This document shows, piece by piece, positions 43,299-52,030 of a stretch of DNA of 64,000 bases. Made by a program: the position numbers and the translations under genes. Every line of letters starts with the position of its first letter. The stretch's first letter is position 1. The notes below the pieces were generated by a model that was not told the origin of the DNA, ran no database searches, and saw only the letters and a list, made by a program, of their open reading frames with translations. The stretch is taken from positions 682,001 to 746,000 of the forward strand of contig JADJUS010000004.1 of the NCBI GenBank assembly GCA_016716905.1, in the 5' to 3' direction. Source of the DNA: Acidobacteriota bacterium. GTDB lineage: Bacteria; Acidobacteriota; Vicinamibacteria; Vicinamibacterales; SCN-69-37.

Positions 43299-44903
43299 AT
43301 GGTGCCTCACCGCGATGACCGAGCCGCGGAGCTCACGGCGTTTGCTCGGTTCCTGGCCGGACTTCCACGACTCATACGTCTACGCATGACGCTCGCGGAA
43401 GCGCTCGAGATTGTGCAGGCCCGCTTGCGCAATCGGGATCGCCACTTCCTGGCCGTCATCGAGCGTGGTGTGTACGCCAGCCCGACCAGTCCGTATCTCG
43501 CGCTACTCAAGTCTGCCGGCTACGAGCTCCCCGGCATCCGCGACCTGGTGCTGCGCCAGGGGCTGGAGCCCACGCTTTCACAACTTCGGCGCGACGGCGT
43601 CTATGTGAGTTTTGAGGAATTCAAGGGCGTGCAGCCTATCGTGCGAGGCAGCACCACCATTCACACCACGCCGGCTGACTTCGACAACCCAGCCGCGGGT
43701 CGGTTTTATTCCACCACCACCGGCGGCAGCACGGGGATGGGCAGGCGGGTGAAGCTTGACCTCGCACACATGGAAGCGCAACTGCCGGGCCGCATCATGG
43801 TGCGCCATGTCCAGGGGGTGCGTGGAATCCCGGCGGCCTCGTGGTCGGACCTGCCGCCAGCCGGCGGACTGATGGGCGTGTTGCTGCATGCGGCCTCCGG
43901 CGAAGATGCCACGCACTGGTATTGCGCGCGGGGAGGCGGGGCAAGCACGGTGCCGCTGCGCTTCCGGATGGCAACGACCGCAGCGCTGTCGGTGGCCAGG
44001 CTCTCGGGCGGACGCGTGCGTTGGCCGAAACTTCTGCCCTTCGATCAGGCGGTCGAACTGGCCCGGTGGGCGCGCGACCAGGTGCAACGGACAGGACGCT
44101 GCACGGTGCATGCATCCGTCAGCCGCATCCTGCGGATCGCCGTGGCCGCTCAAGAGCACGGGATCGATCTCACGGGGACTGTGCTTCGTGGAGGGGCCGA
44201 ACCACCGACGCTGGCGAAGGTCGCGCAGATACGGCGCACCGGCGCCACGTTTTATTCCAGCTACGCGTTCAGCGAAGTGGGCACTGTGGGCTCGGCGTGC
44301 CTGAACGCCACTGGGCCGAACGATCAACATTTCATGCAGGACCATCTGGCGATGATTCAGGCGACGCGTCCCGTGCCCGGTTTTGCGCTCGAGGTTCCGG
44401 CCTTTTGTTTCACTACGCTCCTGGCGACGGCGCCAAAACTCATGCTCAACGTGGAGTCGGATGACTACGGCACGGTCGACACCACGCCCTGCGGCTGCCC
44501 CTGGGAGGCGCTGGGGTTTACCACGCACCTTCGCGACATCCGGTCGTTCCGCAAACTCACGGGCGAAGGCGTGACGATGGTGGGGAGTGAGATGGAGCGG
44601 ATTCTCGACGAGGTGCTGCCGTCCCGCTACGGTGGGAGCGCCCTCGACTATCAGTTCGCCGAGGAAGAAGACGCTCAGGGGTTCACGCGTTTGATCCTGC
44701 GGGTCGCGCCATCCGTCGCACTGGGCGACGAGGCCGCGGCCATTGCCTGCGTCCTTCAGGCGCTCGAGGACACCGGCTCGGCCGGCGGCATCGTCAGTGC
44801 CACCTGGAAGGCGGCCGGCTCCCTTCGCATTCGACGGGAAGCACCCACGATGACGGGCCGTGGCAAGTTGCTGCCGCTCGACATCAGGAAACGAGCGTCA
44901 TGA
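43299..44903 (+). CDS. F390-synthetase/phenylacetate-CoA-ligase-like AMP-binding enzyme
   Basis: A 534-aa ANL-superfamily member. The P-loop-like motif STTTGGSTGMGRRVKLDL sits near residue 140, and the later conserved strand and loop SYAFSEVGTVG (residues about 320-330) match phenylacetate-CoA ligase and coenzyme F390 synthetase relatives. These adenylate a carboxylate or a phenolic substrate. The stop overlaps the next gene start (ATGA), so it is translated with an ABC transporter substrate-binding protein, which points to activation of an imported small acid. The substrate is unknown. Confidence 0.78.
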   Translation: MVPHRDDRAAELTAFARFLAGLPRLIRLRMTLAEALEIVQARLRNRDRHFLAVIERGVYASPTSPYLALLKSAGYELPGIRDLVLRQGLEPTLSQLRRDGVYVSFEEFKGVQPIVRGSTTIHTTPADFDNPAAGRFYSTTTGGSTGMGRRVKLDLAHMEAQLPGRIMVRHVQGVRGIPAASWSDLPPAGGLMGVLLHAASGEDATHWYCARGGGASTVPLRFRMATTAALSVARLSGGRVRWPKLLPFDQAVELARWARDQVQRTGRCTVHASVSRILRIAVAAQEHGIDLTGTVLRGGAEPPTLAKVAQIRRTGATFYSSYAFSEVGTVGSACLNATGPNDQHFMQDHLAMIQATRPVPGFALEVPAFCFTTLLATAPKLMLNVESDDYGTVDTTPCGCPWEALGFTTHLRDIRSFRKLTGEGVTMVGSEMERILDEVLPSRYGGSALDYQFAEEEDAQGFTRLILRVAPSVALGDEAAAIACVLQALEDTGSAGGIVSATWKAAGSLRIRREAPTMTGRGKLLPLDIRKRAS

Positions 44904-45853
44904 GACGCCTCCATCGGCTGGTCGTCGCGCTGGTGCTCGCCACGGGTGTTGCGGCAGGCTGCGGGCGCGGCCAGAACGAGGGACTGCGGCGGCTTCGCGT
45001 GTCCTTCAGCGAACACATCAGTTTCGCGCCGCTGATGATCGCGCAGGCGGAAGGGTTCTTTCGCGACGAAGGTCTCGACGTGGAATTTGTGGCGACCATG
45101 CGCCCGGAAGAAGCGCTGGTGGCGTTGATCACCGGGGACGTCGATGTGCGCCCCGGTGCCCTGCATGCCGGATTCCTGTCGGCCATCGCGCAGGGCGCTC
45201 CCATTCGCATTGCGGCCGGCCTGGGTGTGCTGGCCCGCGAGGGCTGCACGTATTTCGGCATCGCGTTGCGGCCGGGTCTGGACCCGGCAGGCACGCCCGT
45301 CATTCGCCGGGTGCGCGCGAGCCAGGACGGCGTGACGCGGTACGTCGTGAGCAAGATGCTTGAGACCCGTGGCGTGGTGCTGAACACGGTGGAAACCGTT
45401 CGCCTGCCCGAGCCGGTGATGGTGTCGGCGCTTGAGTCTGGCGCGATCGATGCCGGGGCGGCGTCCGAGCCCGTGCTATCACGGATGGCGGAAGTGGGAA
45501 GCCTGTGGCTTTCGGGCCAGCATGCCGTGCCCGACTTTCAGTGGGGCGTGATCATGTTCGGCGAGCGCCTGCTGGTGCGCGAACGCGAGACGGCACACGC
45601 CTTCATTCGGGCGTACCAGCGGGGCGTGGTGCAGTACCGGCTCGGGAAGACTGACCGCAACGTGGCGATCATCGCCGAAGGTACCGGCGAGACCGTGGAT
45701 CGCACGCGGGCCGCATGCTGGATTGAGTTCACTGCGGACTCGCGCATTGACTGGACCAGCGTCGAAGGGTTCCAGGCCTGGGCCAACGCACAAAAATTCA
45801 TGGACCGGAGCGTGACCCGCGATCAGGCGGTTGACTCCGGGTTTGTGAAGTGA
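44900..45853 (+). CDS. ABC transporter substrate-binding lipoprotein (NMT1/SsuA-like)
   Basis: 317 aa. A lipobox (VAAGCGRG) follows a short signal peptide, so the protein is anchored to the membrane. The fold opens with RRLRVSFSEHISFAPLMIAQ and AEGFFRDEGLDVEFVAT, as in NMT1/THI5, SsuA and TauA receptors for nitrate, sulfonates, taurine or pyrimidine precursors. It overlaps the upstream AMP-binding gene and the ATPase gene (four bases each). The ligand is unknown, but the coupled enzyme suggests a carboxylic acid or aromatic compound. Confidence 0.85.
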   Translation: MRRLHRLVVALVLATGVAAGCGRGQNEGLRRLRVSFSEHISFAPLMIAQAEGFFRDEGLDVEFVATMRPEEALVALITGDVDVRPGALHAGFLSAIAQGAPIRIAAGLGVLAREGCTYFGIALRPGLDPAGTPVIRRVRASQDGVTRYVVSKMLETRGVVLNTVETVRLPEPVMVSALESGAIDAGAASEPVLSRMAEVGSLWLSGQHAVPDFQWGVIMFGERLLVRERETAHAFIRAYQRGVVQYRLGKTDRNVAIIAEGTGETVDRTRAACWIEFTADSRIDWTSVEGFQAWANAQKFMDRSVTRDQAVDSGFVK

Positions 45854-46608
45854 CGGTCACCACGCGGCACTTTGTCTGCGAAAGCGTCGGTCATACGTTT
45901 GCCGGCGACCGCGGGCGTGTCGAGGCCCTGCGCGACGTGTCTTTTGAAGTGGAACAGCATGAATTCATCTGCGTGGTCGGACCCAGCGGCTGCGGCAAGT
46001 CGACCTTGCTGCGAATCATCGCCGGGCTTGAGCCGCCGACGACTGGCCGCCTGACGTTTGACGTGCCCACCCGGGGGCCGGCGTCCCGCGGATGCCTGGT
46101 CGTGCAGGAGCATGGGACATTCCCGTGGCTCACCGCTGCGGAGAACGTGGCCTTTGGCTTGGCGATTGAGGGCACGCCTCGCGAGGAACGGCACACGCGC
46201 GCTGCGGCGTTTCTCGAGCGCGTCGGCCTGTCGGCCTTCGCAGGTCACTATCCGTACGAGCTGTCGGTGGGGATGCGGCAGCGTCTCGGACTCGGCCGCG
46301 CCATGGTCACGGATGCGTCGTTGTTACTCATGGACGAGCCGTTCGCCGCGCTCGACGCGCAATCACGGCGGCACATGCAGAGCGAATTGCTTGGCATCTG
46401 GGCCGCAGACCGCCGCACCGTGGTGTTTGTCACGCACGACATCGATGAGGCGGTGGTGCTGGCCGACCGCGTCCTCGTGATGTCGGGCCGCCCCGGACAC
46501 GTGCTGGCCGATATCCGGGTGCCGCTGTCCCGCCCTCGCGACAGGCACCGCGACTATGCCGACGCGCGAGACCTTGTCGCGCAGATCTGGGACCTTCTTG
46601 GCGACTAA
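45850..46608 (+). CDS. ABC transporter ATPase (SsuB/TauB-like)
   Basis: 252 aa from a GTG start overlapping the upstream stop. Walker A is VGPSGCGKSTLLRIIAGLEP, the signature is ELSVGMRQRLGLGRAM, Walker B is LLLMDEPFAALD, and the switch is FVTHDIDEA. It powers the importer formed with the neighbouring substrate-binding protein and permease. Length and motifs are standard for SsuB/TauB-type ATPases. Confidence 0.93.
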   Translation: MTVTTRHFVCESVGHTFAGDRGRVEALRDVSFEVEQHEFICVVGPSGCGKSTLLRIIAGLEPPTTGRLTFDVPTRGPASRGCLVVQEHGTFPWLTAAENVAFGLAIEGTPREERHTRAAAFLERVGLSAFAGHYPYELSVGMRQRLGLGRAMVTDASLLLMDEPFAALDAQSRRHMQSELLGIWAADRRTVVFVTHDIDEAVVLADRVLVMSGRPGHVLADIRVPLSRPRDRHRDYADARDLVAQIWDLLGD

Positions 46609-46618
46609 TTCTGCTGCC

Positions 46619-47389
46619 GTGCCGCCTGTGCGCTGGTCGATGCGTTTCCTGCTTGTCTGGGCAGTGCTGCTGGTTGCCTGGGAAGTGCTGGTGCGCTCCG
46701 GCGTGTGGACGGGCCTTTTCACTCCGGCGCCCTCGGCGATCGGCGCCGCGCTGGCGGCCATGATTGCCGAGGGCACGTTGCCGACGCATGTCGGCTACAC
46801 GTTTGTCCGCATTCTCACCGGGCTGTTGGTGGGCGCCACTGCGGGAGTCACCCTGGGGTTGGCCATGGGGGTGTCAGCGCGACTACGCCGGCTTGTGGAT
46901 CCCCTGGTAGCCGCCGTGCATCCCATCCCGCGCCTGGCCTTTTTCCCGTTGCTCATCGTGGTGCTCGGCGTTGGCGAGACATCCAAGCTGGCGGCCGTCT
47001 CGATTGGCGCCTTCTTCCCGATGCTGCTCAACACGGTGGCCGGCGTTCACAGCATGAATCCCGTGCATCTCGAGCTCGCGCGGAACTTCGGCGCCACCAG
47101 ATGGCAGATGTTTCAGCGCGTGCTGGTGCCAGGCAGCTTGCCGCTGATGCTCACCGGGTTGCGGCTGTCGTCCAATGTGGCGTTCCACGGCACTATTGGC
47201 GTTGAAATGGTCGGTTCGCAGACCGGTATCGGGTCGTTGCTGTGGCTCTCGTGGCAGACGTTCCGCATCGACCACATGTACGCCATTCTGGTTGTGATCG
47301 CGACCATCGGCATCGGGCTGGCCGTGTGCATCCGCTGGGTCACCGTGCGTGCCGCCCCGTGGCTGGCCGAGCGGCCGGCCGACGGTTGA
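46619..47389 (+). CDS. ABC transporter permease (SsuC/TauC-like)
   Basis: The frame is open from 46556 inside the ATPase gene. The GTG at 46619 (or ATG at 46640) gives a membrane start, RFLLVWAVLLVAWEVLVRSG. The EAA-like loop is ELARNFGATRWQMFQRVLVP (residues about 160-180), followed by MVGSQTGIGSLLWLSWQ. Five to six membrane helices form the channel for the importer. It is the last gene of the unit; the next gene is convergent. The start is uncertain by a few codons. Confidence 0.88.
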   Translation: MPPVRWSMRFLLVWAVLLVAWEVLVRSGVWTGLFTPAPSAIGAALAAMIAEGTLPTHVGYTFVRILTGLLVGATAGVTLGLAMGVSARLRRLVDPLVAAVHPIPRLAFFPLLIVVLGVGETSKLAAVSIGAFFPMLLNTVAGVHSMNPVHLELARNFGATRWQMFQRVLVPGSLPLMLTGLRLSSNVAFHGTIGVEMVGSQTGIGSLLWLSWQTFRIDHMYAILVVIATIGIGLAVCIRWVTVRAAPWLAERPADG

Positions 47390-47419
47390 CGCTTCCATGA
47401 GATGTGACGGCGGCCCGAT

Positions 47420-48583
47420 CTACACCACGTAGTGTTCGCCCCCGGCGCTGCGGTTTTCGAATCGCTCGAGGGCAAACGGCGTGAGGTCCATCCCGGGGTC
47501 GCGCTCAACAATCAGGTCGGCCAGGATGCGACCCGCGGCGGGGGAGTGCTGGAAGCCGTGCCCGCTGAAGCCGTTGATCAGGAAGAAGCCCGGCAGGTCG
47601 CGCGCGGCGCCGATGATGGGGTTGGCGTCAGGCGTCACTTCATAGAGACCGGCCCACGCGTGGGCGATGGGCGCATCAGCCAGTGCCGGCAGTCGCCGAG
47701 CCGCCACAGGTGAGATCTGCTCAAGGAAGTCCCACTGCACGGTGAGGTCGAAGCTCGGCTTTTCATGTGGGTCGCCCATGCCGAACAGGACGCCAGCGCC
47801 TTCTCGATGAAAGTAAAACGTGGATTCGAAGTCGATCACCATGATCCGGGAGTCGGGCACGTTCCAGTTGCCGCCTGACGCCGGAGGCTGCGCGATGAAG
47901 ATGTGCCGCCGGTACGCCTCCACCGGCACGTCAACGCCGGCCATGCGCCCGACCGCTCGTGCGTACGGGCCAGCCGCATTCACCACTACTGGCGCATCGA
48001 TTGCGCCGCCAGTGGTTTCGACGCCGGCCACACGACCGCCGACGACCCGCACCCCTGTCACTTCCGTTTCCCGCAGGATCGAGACGCCTGCGGCCTGGGC
48101 ACTCTTGGCGAAGCCCATCGTGACGCCGTTGGGATCAGCAATGCCATCGCGTTGGCAGAACGTGGCGCCGATGACGTGCTCTGTCACAAGCCCGGGAGCC
48201 AGGGCGGCCGCCGCGTCCGCGTCCAGCCAGTCCACCGCGATGCCGAGGCGCCGTTGTCGCTCGACGTTGGCGGTAAAGACCTCCACACTTGCCGGCGACG
48301 AGAGCAGGAACAGATATCCGTCCTGGTGGAAGTCGATGTCCGCGCCGACTTCTTCCTTGAATCGCTCGAGTACACCAATCGACTCAATCGACAGGCGGAT
48401 GTTCGCGTCGTGTGAAAATTGATGCCGCACACCACCCGCGTTCCGACCGGTGGAACCGGTGCCCAGCAACTGTTCGCGCTCAACAAGCACCACATTCGTG
48501 ACACCGCGCCGCGCCAGATGGAACGCCACGCTCGCGCCCATGCACCCGCCACCCACGATCACGACATCAGCTGTCCGCGTCAT
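47420..48583 (-). CDS. FAD-dependent oxidoreductase (DAO / sarcosine oxidase beta-like)
   Basis: 387 aa with the dinucleotide-binding N-terminus DVVIVGGGCMGASVAFHLAR and GTGSTGRNAGGVRHQFS (FAD contact), and the DAO-family C-terminus AWAGLYEVTPDANPIIG and GFSGHGFQHSPAAGRI. Such enzymes oxidise an amine or an N-methyl amino acid (sarcosine, proline, glycine) with O2 or another acceptor. It is cytoplasmic. The substrate is not indicated. It follows the sterol-desaturase-like gene on the same strand with an 11-base gap. Confidence 0.85.
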   Translation of the reverse strand: MTRTADVVIVGGGCMGASVAFHLARRGVTNVVLVEREQLLGTGSTGRNAGGVRHQFSHDANIRLSIESIGVLERFKEEVGADIDFHQDGYLFLLSSPASVEVFTANVERQRRLGIAVDWLDADAAAALAPGLVTEHVIGATFCQRDGIADPNGVTMGFAKSAQAAGVSILRETEVTGVRVVGGRVAGVETTGGAIDAPVVVNAAGPYARAVGRMAGVDVPVEAYRRHIFIAQPPASGGNWNVPDSRIMVIDFESTFYFHREGAGVLFGMGDPHEKPSFDLTVQWDFLEQISPVAARRLPALADAPIAHAWAGLYEVTPDANPIIGAARDLPGFFLINGFSGHGFQHSPAAGRILADLIVERDPGMDLTPFALERFENRSAGGEHYVV

Positions 48584-48621
48584 TTCCCCAGTTCCTAACT
48601 TCCTAATTTCCTAATTTTCTT
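48584..48621. repeat. Short repeat, family 5 (copy B)
   Basis: The inverted counterpart of 13996-14036: units of CTAACTTCCTAATTTCC type. It covers the 11-base gap before the FAD oxidoreductase start and the last coding residues (KKIRKLGS) of the upstream sterol-desaturase-like gene, including its stop codon. Confidence 0.75.
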
Positions 48622-49761
48622 AAATGGTCCAACAAGGTGCTGCCAGTAGCCGTCAGGAATCCGCGTGTCGCTCAGTCCGTATCGCTCGGGCCAGCGGTCG
48701 CCGGGACAATAGTAGGTGCCAAACAGTCGATCGATCCACGGCAGGTGCACCGCGAAGTTCTTGTCCAGCGCCTCCGTCTCGGAGCTGTGGTGCCAGTGGT
48801 GGAAACGCGGAGTCACGATGAAGCCTTCGGCGCGGCCGAAGCGGAAGCGCACGTTGGCGTGAATAAAGACGGCGTGGAACGACACAAACACCAGGTAGGC
48901 GTAGACCGGCCCGTCGGCGAATCCCAGCAGCGCGATGGGGACAAACGTGAAGCCGCGCGTAAGCACGACGTCCACCAGATGCAGGCGCGATCCAGCGAGC
49001 CAGTCGATCGCTTCGCTTGAATGGTGAATGGCGTGGAACCGCCACAACCACGGCACGCGATGGAACAGCCGATGCATCGTGTATTCACCGAGATCGGCGA
49101 GCAGCACAATCAGCAGGAACTGCACCACCCATGGCAGGGCAGACACGGAGTCCTGCAGCTGCGGAGCCACCACCAGGCGCGTGGCCGCGGCTGCCGGCGC
49201 GAGCGTGAGCCACGCTGACACCTGCACCAGCAGGTGACTGGCGAAGAAGTGGGCGACGTCGGTGGTCCAGCCCGGCCTGAACGTTGACTGCGATGGCCGC
49301 TGGGCGAACACACGCTCCAGTGGAACGAAGATCAACGCGAGCAGGAACAGGTTGAGCAGGAACCAGTCCAGTCCCAGGCCGATCCCACCCGCGCCCACGT
49401 CGGCCACCGGCACCGACGCGCCACCCAGGAGCGACGCGACGAGCGCCAGGCCCATGCCCGTGAAGCCCAGCACTTTACGTCGCCGAAGCAGCGCGCTCAG
49501 CAGCCCGAGGAAGAACGCGCCGCCGATCACCGTGGCCACGAGCGGCCGGATCCAGCTCAGTGCGTAGACGGCCCGGACGCCGGGAAACGTCAGGGCCTCC
49601 GGCAGGTGGAAACACGCGACTCCACCGACGGCCAGAACCCCCAGAAAGACCGCGATCGTGCCGCTCGCCCAACCGCTCCCGAACGTCGTCTTCTCATCGT
49701 CGTCAAAGAGTCGCGCCAGCCAACGGTCGAGGGCCGGGCGGTCGTGGGGAGTGGTGGACAT
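48595..49761 (-). CDS. Sterol desaturase / fatty acid hydroxylase family membrane protein
   Basis: A 388-aa membrane enzyme with the histidine boxes of the family: HRLFHR, HAIHHSSE and HHWHHSSE, which bind the diiron centre facing the cytoplasm. Several hydrophobic segments precede them. Members introduce a hydroxyl or double bond into sterols, ceramides, carotenoids or fatty acids using O2; the substrate cannot be told here. The last eight residues (KKIRKLGS) are encoded by an intergenic repeat, so the C-terminus may be recently altered. The FAD oxidoreductase gene follows. Confidence 0.85.
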   Translation of the reverse strand: MSTTPHDRPALDRWLARLFDDDEKTTFGSGWASGTIAVFLGVLAVGGVACFHLPEALTFPGVRAVYALSWIRPLVATVIGGAFFLGLLSALLRRRKVLGFTGMGLALVASLLGGASVPVADVGAGGIGLGLDWFLLNLFLLALIFVPLERVFAQRPSQSTFRPGWTTDVAHFFASHLLVQVSAWLTLAPAAAATRLVVAPQLQDSVSALPWVVQFLLIVLLADLGEYTMHRLFHRVPWLWRFHAIHHSSEAIDWLAGSRLHLVDVVLTRGFTFVPIALLGFADGPVYAYLVFVSFHAVFIHANVRFRFGRAEGFIVTPRFHHWHHSSETEALDKNFAVHLPWIDRLFGTYYCPGDRWPERYGLSDTRIPDGYWQHLVGPFKKIRKLGS

Positions 49762-49850
49762 GACCGCAGCGAATCATACGGCGAGTTGGACCCGCCCCGG
49801 CAAATGGGACATAATCCGGCGCCCATCCAGGGCGCCCGAGGGGAGACCTC

Positions 49851-50264
49851 ATGCAATCTCAGAAATTTGTCGTCACGTCAGTGCTCGCCGCGGTCCTGCT
49901 TTTCACAATCGGCGGTTTGGTGTACGGATCGGTGCTCGCGAATTTTTTCGCTGCGAACATGGGTTCGGCGACGGGCATCACCAAAGAACCCGCTGATTTC
50001 TGGGCGATTGTCGTCGGTGAGCTGGCTGGCGGCACGTTGTTGACGCTGGTCATCGCGGGCTGGGCCAGGGTGGGTACCGCAGCCGGAGGCGCCAAGGTCG
50101 GCGCCGTCATGGCGTTGATGATGACCATCAACTTCGACTTTGTGCTGTACGGCACATCGAACGTGGCGAATCTCACCGCGGCATGTGTGGACGTGTTGGT
50201 TAATACAGTCCGCTACGCGATTGTCGGCGCGTTTGTCGGTTGGATGACCGGCCGCGGCAGATGA
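49851..50264 (+). CDS. Small membrane protein with about four TM segments, unrecognised
   Basis: 137 aa; a GGGGAG element before the ATG supports the start. Hydrophobic segments are near residues 10-30, 55-75, 80-98 and 112-132 (ELAGGTLLTLVIAGWARVG, YAIVGAFVGWMTG). It is a small inner-membrane protein with no recognised domain. It is followed 13 bases later by the pabBC gene and probably shares its transcript. Confidence 0.65.
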   Translation: MQSQKFVVTSVLAAVLLFTIGGLVYGSVLANFFAANMGSATGITKEPADFWAIVVGELAGGTLLTLVIAGWARVGTAAGGAKVGAVMALMMTINFDFVLYGTSNVANLTAACVDVLVNTVRYAIVGAFVGWMTGRGR

Positions 50265-50277
50265 GTACACTTATCGC

Positions 50278-52019
50278 GTGCAGGCGCGTTTCGATTTCAG
50301 CCCAGCCCATCGCTCGCCGCTGTTGTTCCGGTCGCCCGACCGGATCGTAGTTGCGCGGACACTCGACGAAGTGCCGGCGGCGATGGCGGCCGTCGATGAG
50401 GGATTGCGCGATGGTCTGTATGCGGCCGGTTACGTGGCGTACGAGACCGCTTCGGCGTTTGATCGAGCACTGACGACCCACGCTCACGCCCCGCCGGGTG
50501 CCCCGCTTGTGTATTTCGGGTTGTTTCCGGCTGTGGAAACGGCGTCGCCGCTGGCTGACACAGAGCTGCCGGCTTCAATCGACTGGACGCCAGAGTTGTC
50601 TGCGGCCGATCACGCGCGCGGTGTGGCCGCCATTCGGGAGGCCATCGCCGAGGGCGAGACGTACCAGATCAACTACACATTCCGTCTGCGGGCGGCCTTG
50701 GATCCGTCGGGCCTGGAATCGCTGTATCTCCACCTCGCCGGCGTCGAGCGCGTTCCCTACGCCGCGTTTCTCGACTTTGGCGACTGGCAGGTCCTGTCGC
50801 TGTCGCCGGAATTGTTCTTTCAACTTGAGAATGGGCGCCTTGTCACGCGGCCGATCAAGGGCACAGCGCCGCGGGGACGTTGGGCCGAAGAGGACGCGGC
50901 GCTTGGCGACGGGTTGCGGGCGTCGGCGAAGAACCGCGCGGAGAACGTCATGATCGTGGACCTGTGCCGCAACGACCTGAGTCGCGTCTGCGACGTTGGG
51001 TCTGTGCGGGCATCCGCGTTGTGCGAGGTGGAACCGTACCAGACCGTGTGGCAAATGGTGTCTACCGTTGAGGGCCAGGCCCGTCCTGGCATCGGACTCG
51101 GCGATGTGTTTGGCGCGTTGTTTCCGGCCGGCTCAATTACAGGTGCACCCAAGTCCAGCAGCATGCGCCTCATCGCGTCACTCGAACACAGCCCTCGCGG
51201 TGTGTATTGCGGCGCCATCGGTTTCGCGTCGCCTGATGGACGCGCTGAGTTCAACGTGGCCATTCGGACCCTGACGGTGAACCGTGTGAGTGGCGCGGCG
51301 GAATATGGCGTGGGAGGCGGCATCACGTGGGATTCGACGCCGGCTGACGAACATGCCGAGGCACTCAGCAAAGCCGCGTGCCTGGAAGTCAGGCCGCCAT
51401 TTGGGCTGATAGAGACCATGCGACTTCGAGCACGGCTCGTTGGTGAGAAGCGAACGGCACCTGGCTCGGCTTTCAGATTCTGCGAGCTACTTTGGCTTTA
51501 ACTGCGATCTGGCTTCAGTTCGGGCCACCCTCGACGCGCACATCGCATCCGGTGGGCCAGGGACCGGCGCGTGTCCGCCTGGTGCTGGACGCCAGTGGCC
51601 AGGTCCAGGTTGAGAGCCATCCTCTCGATGCCCCGGCGGCCGGTCCCGTGCCGTTTGCGTTGGCCTCAACCCCCATCGATGGGCGGGATCGCTTCGTATG
51701 CCACAAGACGACGAGGCGGAACATGTACGACCACCACAAGACGACGCATCCCGATGTGTTTGATGTGTTGCTCTGGAACGACCGGCGGGAACTGACCGAG
51801 TTCACCCGGGGAAATGTGGTGGTCGAATATGAGGGCGCGATGTGGACGCCCCCGCGGTCGAGTGGCCTCCTGGCCGGTGTCTTCCGAGGCGAACTGCTCG
51901 ACGCCGGCACCATTCACGAACGGGTGCTGACCCTTGATGACCTGCAGAGGTGCACCCGGATCTGGTTTATCAACAGCCTCAGGGAATGGGTGCCGATGGA
52001 CCAGGCCAAAGAACGATAA
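50278..52019 (+). CDS. PabB-PabC fusion (4-amino-4-deoxychorismate synthase/lyase), two frameshifts
   Basis: A GTG start. The PabB part (50278 to about 51400) has TYQINYTFRLR, ELFFQLENGRLVTRPIKGTA, ENVMIVDLCRNDLSRV and GSITGAPKSSSMRLI of the chorismate-binding domain. It runs straight into the PabC linker LIETMRL. There one extra base at about 51427 shifts the frame; the continuation EHGSLVRSERHLARLSDSAS is read in the second frame, and a second extra base at about 51554 moves the rest (GQGPARVRLVLDASGQVQ) to the third frame. That part holds the PLP lysine in FVCHKTTRRNMY and IWFINSLREWVPM. The complete enzyme makes p-aminobenzoate for folate. If the indels are real, PabC is lost. Confidence 0.82.
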
Positions 52020-52030
52020 ACTCTGCACCC

